Assembly: GCA_019241915.1 (NCBI GenBank)
Contig: JAFAWI010000114.1
Coordinates: 1 to 15,901 of the forward strand
Reading direction: 5' to 3'
Source of the DNA: Alphaproteobacteria bacterium
GTDB taxonomy: Bacteria; Pseudomonadota; Alphaproteobacteria; ATCC43930; CGMCC-115725
Length of the DNA: 15,901 bases
Position 1 is the first letter of the stretch; every line of letters begins with the position of its first letter. The translations under genes were made by a program, and so were the position numbers. Positions 7,506 through 14,277 of the stretch are shown piece after piece. The notes under the pieces were generated by a model that saw only the letters and a program-made list of their open reading frames with translations, was not told the origin of the DNA and made no database searches.

Positions 7506-8119
7506 CCCCGCTCGCCGCCCTGCCCACCGGCCGCCACGGTCGCCTTCTGGCGATCGGGTTGCTGCTGCTCGTGCTCGGCGTAGTCTACCTGGCTGCGGCG
7601 ACGCCGTTGGTTGCGCTTTACGAAAGCCGCCAGGAAGCGCTCGATGAACGGCGCGTATTGGCGGCGAAGCTTACCGCCGCTGCCGAACGCATGCCGAGGT
7701 TGCGCGAGCGCGCGAGCCAATTGCGCGCCAGTTCCGGCGAAAACCGCGTCGTCCTCGAGGGCGCGAGCGACGCGCTTGCCGCTGCCGGATTGCAGAGCCG
7801 CCTGGAGGAGATGGCCTCCGCGACGGGCGCGACGATTGCCAGCAGCGAGAGCCTGCCGTCCGAGCCGCGCGAAGGCTTTCGCCGCGTCGGCATCCGCCTT
7901 GCCGTCAGCGGCCGTTATGACAGCCTGCTGCACTTCTTTGCGGCGTTGGAGAGCGCCGCACCGCCGCTCGTGGTGGACAATGCGCGGCTGTCGGGCGGGC
8001 TGGCGGCAGTCACCGCGGGCGGCGCCGCGCCGTTGACCGCGAGCCTCGAAATTGCGGGCCTCCGTGCCGCCGGGGCGACCGCTGCGGCGGCAGCGCCGGG
8101 CGAGGGGGCAGCGAAATGA
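7502..8119 (+). CDS. gspM: GspM-like type II secretion protein (T2SSM_b type)
   Basis: Bitopic inner-membrane partner of GspL. Read from 7502 it has 206 codons including the stop: a short basic N-terminus (PTGRHGR), a membrane helix LLAIGLLLLVLGVVYLAAATPLVALY, a long coiled coil (ESRQEALDERRVLAAKLTAAAERMPRLRERASQLR), then a small ferredoxin-like domain ending in FRRVGIRLAVSGRYDSLLHFFAALESAAPPLVVDNARLSG. That last block is typical of the GspM_b/PilO-like family. The tail is Ala-rich. The start is odd: the only usual start codon, TTG 7559, falls in the middle of the membrane helix and would remove the basic residues that orient it, while a perfect ribosome binding site points to GTA at 7502. 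An automatic caller would probably give 7559. The stop overlaps the next gene in an ATGA. Confidence 0.8.
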   Translation, partial: VAPLAALPTGRHGRLLAIGLLLLVLGVVYLAAATPLVALYESRQEALDERRVLAAKLTAAAERMPRLRERASQLRASSGENRVVLEGASDALAAAGLQSRLEEMASATGATIASSESLPSEPREGFRRVGIRLAVSGRYDSLLHFFAALESAAPPLVVDNARLSGGLAAVTAGGAAPLTASLEIAGLRAAGATAAAAAPGEGAAK

Positions 8120-8727
8120 CGGTGGCGCGCTCCGTCCTGGTGCTCGGGGCCGGCAGCGTCCTGCTCCTCGGCGTGATAGCGCTCGAATTGCGACCGGAGC
8201 CGGCCTCGATTGTTGTCGCGGCCGCACCGGCATCCCCTGCAGGCGCCGCTGTCGACGGCACGGGTGGACACTCGGCGCGTCTCGACCAGTGGCTCGCCAC
8301 CGCGCTGGCGCGGCCGCTGTTCAGCCAGACCCGCCGGCCGCCGGCCGAGCGGCCCGAAAGCGGCGCCGACAACAACCTTGGCGGCGCCAGGCTTACCGGC
8401 ATCGTCATCGCGCCGGGGCAAAGGCTCGCCATTTTTGCCGTGGCCGGCGGCAAGCCGCTGGAGCTTACGGAGGGCGAGACGCTGAGCGGCTGGCGGGTCG
8501 GCAGTATCGCTGCGGGTCAGGTTTCGCTGACCGGCCCCGGCGGCAGCCGCACGTTACTGCCGGCGCTCGACCCGGCGCTCGTACCGCCGCCGCCGGCCCG
8601 CAGCGCCGGTGCCGACTTATCGCGGCCGGCGCCGGCGCCGCCACTCGCACCGACCGGTGCTGCGGCGCCGCGACCGCTGTTGCGGCCGCCGCCGATGCCG
8701 GCCACCAGCGGAACTCGCAGCCAATGA
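8116..8727 (+). CDS. GspC/GspN-like type II secretion protein with HR domain only
   Basis: Bitopic inner-membrane protein expected to connect the platform to the secretin. It is 203 residues: one N-terminal membrane helix (about 5-24, SVLVLGAGSVLLLGVIAL), an Ala/Pro linker, then the homology region with the family patterns ALARPLFSQTRRP, LTGIVIAPGQRLAIFA and KPLELTEGETLSGWRVGSI (about 60-150). The C-terminal 50 residues are a Pro/Ala-rich tail (VPPPPARS to PLLRPPPMP). Classical GspC proteins are longer (270-300 aa) and end in a PDZ domain or coiled coil; neither is present here, so a C or N symbol would be uncertain. The start overlaps gspM (ATGA), and the stop overlaps the gspD ATG in the same way. 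Confidence 0.85.
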   Translation: MTVARSVLVLGAGSVLLLGVIALELRPEPASIVVAAAPASPAGAAVDGTGGHSARLDQWLATALARPLFSQTRRPPAERPESGADNNLGGARLTGIVIAPGQRLAIFAVAGGKPLELTEGETLSGWRVGSIAAGQVSLTGPGGSRTLLPALDPALVPPPPARSAGADLSRPAPAPPLAPTGAAAPRPLLRPPPMPATSGTRSQ

Positions 8728-10925
8728 TCGCTCTGCGGCTGCATCGCGTCGTCCTACCCGTGCTGCTGTCGCTCGCCGGTTGCGATGCGGTCAGCGATTT
8801 GCCGCTTCTGCCGCTCCCGGCGCTGCGCAGCGAGGGCGCGGTGCCGCGGGAGGACGCGGTGATCGCCAGCGAGCGCGGCGGGCAGCGCGAATTCGATGCG
8901 CCGGGACGCCCCGCGCCGGCTGTCACCGCCGCGCCGGCTGCGGCGGCCGTCGGCGTGCAGGGCGGCGATGTCACCCTCAATTTCGCCGACACCGATATCC
9001 GCGAGATCGTCCGCACCATTCTCGGCGCCACATTGAGGGTCAACTACACAATCGATCCCGCCGTGCGCGGCACCGCATCGTTCGAGAGCGCGACCCCGCT
9101 CAGCCGCGCGCAATTGCTGGCGGCGTTGGAGACGCTGCTCAACCAAAACCACGCGACGCTGGTCGAGCGCAACGGCATCTATCAGGTGGTGCCGGTTGCT
9201 GCCGCGGTGGTCAGCAACGCGGTGTCGCCGACCGATGCGGCGGCAGGTACACAAGTCGTGCCGCTTCGCTATGCCTCGGCGGCCAATCTCGCAAAGGTGC
9301 TGGAGCCTTATGTCGCCGAGGGGGGCAAGATCGCCGCAGAGCCGGGCCGCAACGCACTGATCGTCAGCGGCGATGCGGCGGTGCGCAAGACGCTCGTCGA
9401 GCTGATTGCGTCGTTTGATGTCGATGTGCTGGCGGGCCGGTCGTTCGCGCTGTTCCCGGTCGGCGACGGCAACCCGACACAACTCGCCGCCGAGCTCGAA
9501 AAGGTGTTCCTGGCCGAGCCGGACGCGCCGCTGGCGGGCGTGGTGCGCGTGCTGCCGCTCGAACAGGCCAACATGGTGCTCGTTGCCACATCGCAACCGC
9601 GCTACATCGCCGAGGCCCGGCGTTTTTTTGAGGTGACCCGACGGGCGAGCAATACGACGACGCGCATCTGGCACGTCTACAATGTGAGGAGCGGCCAAGC
9701 CTCGGACCTCGAAAACCTGCTGCAGCGGGCTTTCACGCCCAATCGGGTGACCGGCGGCGGCGCGGCGAGCGCCAACCGCACGGCGCCCGGCGCCGCGGGG
9801 CTCAGCCTGAACAGCCCGGGCGGCGGGGCCGTCAGCGGGACGGCCGGAGGCGGCTCGACCGGGGGCTCTCTGCTGCAAAGCCGAGGGGCGACGCTCGGCG
9901 CCGCGGCCTTGGCGACGCCGCTTGCGCCGGAGGCGCAGAACGCTGCCGCCCAGCCTCTCTCCGCGGGCGGCGCCGTCGACGACGACCGCGTCGACAAAGG
10001 CATCCGGATCATCGCCGACCGCCGCAGCAACTCGCTGCTCATCTTCGCCACCCCGGCGGAATTCGCGGTGATGGAGGGCATGCTGCGCAAGGTCGACATC
10101 ATCCCACAGCAGGTGATGATCGAGGCGACGATCGCCGAGGTCACGCTCAACGACGCGCTGACCTACGGCACGCAGTTCTATCTGAAGGACAAACTTGCGT
10201 TCACGCTCAGTCAGGGGACGCAACCCGGTTCGGCCAATTTCGCCACCAACTTCCCGGGCTTTGTGTTGACCGGCGGGCCGCATGTGGCGATTAACGCATT
10301 GGCGCAGGTAAGCAAGGTGCGGGTGCTGTCCGCGCCCGAGGTGATGGTGCTCGACAACGAGGCGGCGCGGCTGCTTGTCGGCGCGCAAGTGCCGGTCATC
10401 ACCGGCAGCGCACAGAGCACGCTCGCCGCCGGCGCGCCCATCGTCAACAATGTCGATTACCGCGAGACCGGCGTCATCATGCAGGTGACGCCGCATGTCA
10501 ATGCCGGCGGGGTGGTCACGCTCGACATCGGGCAAGAGGTCAGCGACGTCGCGACAACCACCAGCTCGACAATCGATTCGCCTACCTTTGACGAGCGGCT
10601 GATCCGCACCCGGGTCGTGGTGCAGGATGGGCAGACCGTCGGGATGGCGGGGCTGATCCGCGACAACGACTCGCGCGGCAATTCGGGCATCCCGTTTCTC
10701 AAGGACATTCCGGGGATCGGCTTCCTCGCGTCGTCGCAGAACAATTCACGCCAGCGCACCGAGCTCTTGGTGCTGATCACGCCGCATGTCGTGCACGATC
10801 AGCGCGGCGCCCGCGCGCTGACCGACGATCTCAGCCGTCAGCTGATCAACGCCCGATCGATTTCAAATGAGCTCAACAGCCAGCCATTGTCGGGTCTGCC
10901 GAACCCGCAGGGACGCGCGCGCTGA
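8724..10925 (+). CDS. gspD: Type II secretion secretin GspD, predicted lipoprotein
   Basis: Outer-membrane secretin that forms the exit channel, 733 residues from ATG 8724, which overlaps the preceding stop (ATGA). The signal peptide ends in a lipobox (LSLAGC) with the lipidated Cys at position 20, so the secretin is probably lipidated, as known for HxcQ of Pseudomonas, and may not need a separate pilotin. After a disordered Ala/Pro linker come an N0 domain (about 83-150, VTLNFADTDIREIVRTILG), then N1, N2 and N3 domains (about 170-455; NALIVSGD and NSLLIFATP motifs mark two of them). A Gly/Ala/Ser-rich insertion occupies about 340-420. The secretin barrel runs from about 460 to 690, with VPVITG at about 555, VDYRETGVIMQVTPHV, and the closing ELLVLITPHVV. 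A hydrophilic tail of about 40 residues follows. Asp follows the lipidated Cys, which is noteworthy. Confidence 0.97.
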   Translation: MIALRLHRVVLPVLLSLAGCDAVSDLPLLPLPALRSEGAVPREDAVIASERGGQREFDAPGRPAPAVTAAPAAAAVGVQGGDVTLNFADTDIREIVRTILGATLRVNYTIDPAVRGTASFESATPLSRAQLLAALETLLNQNHATLVERNGIYQVVPVAAAVVSNAVSPTDAAAGTQVVPLRYASAANLAKVLEPYVAEGGKIAAEPGRNALIVSGDAAVRKTLVELIASFDVDVLAGRSFALFPVGDGNPTQLAAELEKVFLAEPDAPLAGVVRVLPLEQANMVLVATSQPRYIAEARRFFEVTRRASNTTTRIWHVYNVRSGQASDLENLLQRAFTPNRVTGGGAASANRTAPGAAGLSLNSPGGGAVSGTAGGGSTGGSLLQSRGATLGAAALATPLAPEAQNAAAQPLSAGGAVDDDRVDKGIRIIADRRSNSLLIFATPAEFAVMEGMLRKVDIIPQQVMIEATIAEVTLNDALTYGTQFYLKDKLAFTLSQGTQPGSANFATNFPGFVLTGGPHVAINALAQVSKVRVLSAPEVMVLDNEAARLLVGAQVPVITGSAQSTLAAGAPIVNNVDYRETGVIMQVTPHVNAGGVVTLDIGQEVSDVATTTSSTIDSPTFDERLIRTRVVVQDGQTVGMAGLIRDNDSRGNSGIPFLKDIPGIGFLASSQNNSRQRTELLVLITPHVVHDQRGARALTDDLSRQLINARSISNELNSQPLSGLPNPQGRAR

Positions 10926-10939
10926 GCAGGGACCGGCGG

Positions 10940-11770
10940 TTGCCGCCGCGCCGCGCCGAAAGCCGCGGCTTTGTGCTCATCGTGGTGCTGTGGGCGCTGG
11001 TGTTGATCGCCTTTGTCGCAGGTCATCTTGCTGCGGCTGGACGCAGCGAGACCCAGGTTGCGATCAACCTGATGGCCAATGCCGCGGCCGAGGCAGCCGC
11101 CGACGGCGGCATCAACGAGGCCGTGTTCCGGGCGACGGGCACCGGGGACGATGCGTGGGCGCTCGACGGGGGGTCGCACCGGGTGACCATCGGCGGCGCC
11201 CATGTCATCGTGCGCCTCGACGACGACAGCGGGCGGATCGATCCCAACCTGGCGCCGCCGGCGCTGGTCGAGGCATTGCTTGAGGTGGTTGGCAGCGATC
11301 CCGACACGGCGCAGCGGCTCGCGGGGGCAATTGCCGACTGGGTCGGCACCGCGACGGTATTTCGGCCGGCAAGCGATCTGGCTGACGAATACCGCGCCGC
11401 CGGCCTCGACTACGCGCCGCCGGGCCGCGCGGTGGAGACGATCGGCGAACTCGGCCGCGTGCTCGGGATGACACCGGCGCTTCTGGCCGCCTTGCGCCCG
11501 CATCTGACGGTGTATGGCGATACGGTACCCGACGCCGCGCATGCCGATGCCGCCGTGACGGCCGCGCTGGTGCAGTTCGCCCGGAACCCGGCGGCGCCGC
11601 TTCAGGGACAGCCTCAGACGATCCCCTACAAGCAGCGCCGAAGAGGCCGCATAGCCGCGACCGCCTACGGACCGGGCAAGGCGTTGCTGACGCGCTCGGC
11701 CGTGGTTCTGCTTGGGCAAGGCTTGCCGCGTGGCTTTGTGGTTCTGGCCTGGGGCGACGGCGCAGACTGA
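10940..11770 (+). CDS. gspK: Pseudopilus tip protein GspK
   Basis: Large minor pseudopilin that caps the pseudopilus tip, 276 residues. Cleavage site G10/F11-VLIVVLWALVLIAFVAGHL. Glu at +5 is missing, which is normal for GspK. The mature part has the family landmarks DDDSGRIDPNLAPPALVEALLEVVG, a helical SAM-like domain (IADWVG to LADEYRAAGLDYAPPGRAVETIGELGRVLGMTPALLAALRPHLTVYG), and a final beta segment. The start is TTG 10940, with GCAGGG about eight bases upstream; a CTG at 10922 overlapping the gspD stop (CTGA) is a less usual alternative. gspK normally follows gspJ, but here it is last, after gspD. Its stop is 4 bp from the stop of the convergent hupE-like gene. Confidence 0.93.
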   Translation: MPPRRAESRGFVLIVVLWALVLIAFVAGHLAAAGRSETQVAINLMANAAAEAAADGGINEAVFRATGTGDDAWALDGGSHRVTIGGAHVIVRLDDDSGRIDPNLAPPALVEALLEVVGSDPDTAQRLAGAIADWVGTATVFRPASDLADEYRAAGLDYAPPGRAVETIGELGRVLGMTPALLAALRPHLTVYGDTVPDAAHADAAVTAALVQFARNPAAPLQGQPQTIPYKQRRRGRIAATAYGPGKALLTRSAVVLLGQGLPRGFVVLAWGDGAD

Positions 11771-11774
11771 GCCG

Positions 11775-12923
11775 CTATCCGACCAGTGCCAGCAGGTCCA
11801 GTCCAAAGAGCCGATCGATCATCCAACCGAGCGCCAGCAGCAACGACATGACCGAAATCCCGGGCATGACGAACTTTCGGTAAGCCGCTTCGCGGCGCAG
11901 CACGAAGACGCTCGGCACGAGCAGCGCGGCGAGGCTCAGCTGACCGCTTTCGACCCCGATATTGAAGCCGCCGAGCCCCAGCGCCAAACGCATCGGCGGC
12001 AACCGCATCGGCCCCAGGGCGCTGGCGAAGGCGAGGCCGTGGATAAGGCCGAAGCCGAACGCGACGTGCCAGCGGAGTCGCGGCAGGACCGGTCGGATGT
12101 TGTCGGCCGCGGCGAGCATGATGGTCGCCGCGATGGCTGGATCCACGAGCCGCGACGGCAGGTTGATCAGGCCGAGTACGGCGAGCGTCAATGTGATGGC
12201 ATGCGCGATCGTAAATGCGGTCAGTATTTTTGCGGTTTCGATCGCGACGCGGCCCAGCCTGTCGATCGCCATCCACTCGCGGCCGGTCGCCGCGCCCGTC
12301 GCACGTCGCAGCGGCGCGACTACCAGCAGCACCGCGACGAAAAGCAGATGGTCGTATCCCAGCAGGATATGATCGTAGCCGAACAGCAGGAAACGGGCGC
12401 CATCGTCGATCAACGACTGAGAACCGAGGTCGAGGCTGACGCTGGCGTGGGTCGGGGTCAGGACGTCGGTTTTCACCGCGGCCGCGGCGGTCATCGTCAG
12501 CAGTCCGCGATGCGTCGGATCGACCTCGAACAGCAGTCGATAGTCCACCGTCAACGCGCCGCTGGCTGAGGGGCACTCGGCCGAAAACGGCAGCACCGCA
12601 TAGCCATTGCCGGCGTGCTGGTCGACCATCCCTTCGCCGGGGCGGATCAGGCAGGAACCGCCTGCCCGTGCCAACGACAGGCGACTGAACGCGTAGTCGC
12701 CGATTTCGCGCCACTTGGTGCGCAGCTCGCCCCACGTGATGTTGCCGTCGGCATTGGCGTCGAGCCCGACCACGACATCGAGGTCGCGCAGCGCAATATC
12801 CCACTGGCCGCTGATCCGGCCGCCGTCGACCTCGATGTTGAGATAACTGTCGGAGGCAAGGTGCGCCGCGGCTGCGCTCGCCTGGACGATCAGCAACACC
12901 GCGAATGCAAGACGCCGCAGCAC
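11775..12923 (-). CDS. HupE/UreJ-type membrane protein with N-terminal periplasmic EF-hand domain
   Basis: A 382-residue membrane protein of the HupE/UreJ_2 type. A signal peptide (LRRLAFAVLLIVQASAAAA) is followed by a periplasmic domain of about 150 residues, then about seven membrane helices. The membrane part opens with GYDHILLGYDHLLF, holding H185 and D191-H192 at the same H-x5-D-H spacing as the classical HupE signature, and later has HGLAFASALG. In the periplasmic domain, residues 55-66 read DANADGNITWGE, a complete EF-hand calcium loop. HupE proteins are linked to nickel or cobalt uptake; the substrate of the long form is not established. GTG 12923 shares one base with the stop of the upstream gene (TAGTG), so they are coupled; a start at 13022 would overlap that gene by about 100 bp and spoil the signal peptide. 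Last gene of the three-gene hupE operon. Confidence 0.88.
   Translation of the reverse strand: MLRRLAFAVLLIVQASAAAAHLASDSYLNIEVDGGRISGQWDIALRDLDVVVGLDANADGNITWGELRTKWREIGDYAFSRLSLARAGGSCLIRPGEGMVDQHAGNGYAVLPFSAECPSASGALTVDYRLLFEVDPTHRGLLTMTAAAAVKTDVLTPTHASVSLDLGSQSLIDDGARFLLFGYDHILLGYDHLLFVAVLLVVAPLRRATGAATGREWMAIDRLGRVAIETAKILTAFTIAHAITLTLAVLGLINLPSRLVDPAIAATIMLAAADNIRPVLPRLRWHVAFGFGLIHGLAFASALGPMRLPPMRLALGLGGFNIGVESGQLSLAALLVPSVFVLRREAAYRKFVMPGISVMSLLLALGWMIDRLFGLDLLALVG
12726..12761 (-). other. EF-hand-like calcium loop in the HupE-type protein
   Basis: These 36 bases encode DANADGNITWGE. Positions 1, 3, 5, 6, 8 and 12 of the loop are Asp, Asn, Asp, Gly, Ile and Glu, which is the consensus for a single EF-hand. 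It lies in the predicted periplasmic part, after the signal peptide. No second loop is visible nearby. Confidence 0.75.
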
Positions 12924-13489
12924 TAGCGCCGGCCAAGGTAACGCGAGCAGTCGAGAGCCAAGATCATCAGACCGATCGCCGCGACCCAGCTGGCCCCGGC
13001 GCGCCAGGCAATGGCCGCCCACGCCGCGTTGAACCCGCGCACCGCGATGAAAACGTAGCTGACGACAGCGGCAGCGGCGATCGCCGCGCCCAGACCGGAC
13101 AAGACCGCGGACAATCCGGTTGCCGCGTCGCCCCCCGCGATGCCGCCAAGGACGCCGCCGATCACTGCCAGCGCCAATACCGGCAGCGGTGCGGCGCGCA
13201 GGCGGGCCGCACCGGCCACACCGACCGCGAGCATGAGCCCCGCCGTCGGCAGCGACGGGTCAAGTTGCCAGCTGCTTACTCCGGCAGCGAGGGCTCCGGC
13301 GAACACTGCGCCAAAGCAAGCGGCGACAATGCGCGGGTCGTTGCGCCGCTCGGCGAAACCCGCCCAGATTGCCAGGCCGACAAGAAAGCCGATCTCGTCG
13401 AGCGAACTCAGCAGATGCGCCGCGCCCGACCAGAATGCGCCCATGCTTTTGAGCGCAGTGTGCGCCTCGGCGGGCGCCGGCGCGCACAA
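12923..13489 (-). CDS. Degenerate HupE/UreJ-like membrane protein
   Basis: A membrane protein of about 188 residues with about six hydrophobic helices and a HupE-like opening AHTALKSMGAFWSGAAHLLSSLDEIGFL. It aligns by eye with the HupE start next door (AHVTAGLGGGTAAGFLHPLTGLDHMLAM): H25 and D31 keep the spacing, but the signature His is Glu (E32). The second His cluster of HupE is also absent. It is probably a paralogue that has lost or changed its metal site. The start is unclear. TTG 13489 is the first usual start but cuts into a good signal peptide; the open frame continues upstream as HRRRWWWLAAISAALCAPAPAEA, reaching an ATT at 13534 just after the stop of the hupE gene. Its stop overlaps the GTG of the following gene by one base. 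Confidence 0.7.
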   Translation of the reverse strand: MCAPAPAEAHTALKSMGAFWSGAAHLLSSLDEIGFLVGLAIWAGFAERRNDPRIVAACFGAVFAGALAAGVSSWQLDPSLPTAGLMLAVGVAGAARLRAAPLPVLALAVIGGVLGGIAGGDAATGLSAVLSGLGAAIAAAAVVSYVFIAVRGFNAAWAAIAWRAGASWVAAIGLMILALDCSRYLGRR

Positions 13490-13536
13490 CGCGGCTGAAA
13501 TCGCCGCCAGCCACCACCAACGCCGACGGTGAATGG

Positions 13537-14157
13537 CTAGGCCCCCACCGTCTCATAGATGAAGTAGCATCCCGCGACGCCGACCAGCAGGCCGCATGCG
13601 CGCAACGCGATCGCTCCGCTCGGCCAGCGGGCGATCAAACCGATGACGATGCCGGTCGCGTGCAGCAGACCGGTGGCCACGACGAAACCGACCGTGAACG
13701 AGAGTGCGTTGGCCGCATCCGGCATCTCGGCGCCATGTGCATGGCCGTGCGCGACCGCAAATATCCCGACCGCAAGCAGCGCCAGCGCCGTCGGGAGGCG
13801 CTGCTGCAACGCTACCATCGCCCCCAGCGTCAGAACCGACAGCGCAATCAACGTCTCGGCGCCCGGCAGCGGCATTCCGAGGATGCCGAGGACCGCGCCG
13901 GTCGCCATAATCATCGGGAACGCGATCGGCAGCAGCCAGATGCAGGGCGCCCCAAGCTGCGCTCCCCAAATGCCGACGCTGACCATCGCCAACATGTGGT
14001 CGAGTCCCGTCAGCGGATGCAGAAATCCAGCCGCCGTGCCGCCGCCGAGGCCGGCGGTGACATGGGCGAAGGCGGGTGTCGCGCCGACGAGCGCTGCCCC
14101 GGCCGCGGCAATCCCCGCAGCGCGCCGCGACCACTTCCTTGCTTCTCGCGCCGCCAC
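13537..14157 (-). CDS. hupE: HupE/UreJ family protein, probable nickel or cobalt permease
   Basis: A classical HupE/UreJ protein of 206 residues. It has a cleavable signal peptide (basic N-terminus, then AAGIAAAGAALVGATPAFA) with cleavage before H32, and about six membrane helices. The signature H47-PLTGL-D53-H54-MLAM and the second cluster H137-G-H139-A-H141-G-A-E144-MP are both intact. HupE-type permeases carry Ni2+ (or Co2+) for hydrogenase or urease, but no such enzyme gene is in the window. GTG 14157 is the start, with GGAG about ten bases upstream. It is the first gene of the three-gene minus-strand operon and is divergent from the DUF4331 gene, sharing a 120-bp intergenic region. Confidence 0.92.
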   Translation of the reverse strand: MAAREARKWSRRAAGIAAAGAALVGATPAFAHVTAGLGGGTAAGFLHPLTGLDHMLAMVSVGIWGAQLGAPCIWLLPIAFPMIMATGAVLGILGMPLPGAETLIALSVLTLGAMVALQQRLPTALALLAVGIFAVAHGHAHGAEMPDAANALSFTVGFVVATGLLHATGIVIGLIARWPSGAIALRACGLLVGVAGCYFIYETVGA

Positions 14158-14277
14158 GTTTCAGCGTCTCCGCCCTCAAACTACCGCGCGAGGATAGCGA
14201 TTAAATTGAAACCGTGCCGCTGGAAATCGGCCGCGGGCCATGTATCCTTAGGGCGCATCTTTTTGGGGAGGCGTCTT
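14158..14277. promoter_or_regulatory. Divergent intergenic region between hupE and the DUF4331 gene
   Basis: These 120 bases are the only place where promoters for the hupE operon (minus) and the DUF4331 gene (plus) can lie. The stretch is locally AT-rich around 14196-14212 and contains TGTATCCTTA at 14241-14250, which could be an extended -10 for the DUF4331 gene, but no convincing -35 is seen at the right distance. A GGGGAGG ribosome binding site at 14265-14271 serves the DUF4331 gene. No clear operator repeat is seen. Confidence 0.4.

Noticed and set aside
8754..10535. A 593-codon open frame on the minus strand opposite gspD
   Set aside because: Arg/His-rich translation with no domain sense; typical shadow of a high-GC gene. 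The plus strand holds an unmistakable secretin.
11771..11774. A bidirectional terminator between the convergent gspK and HupE-type genes
   Set aside because: Only 4 bp lie between the stops, and I found no strong inverted repeat with a T-run around them.
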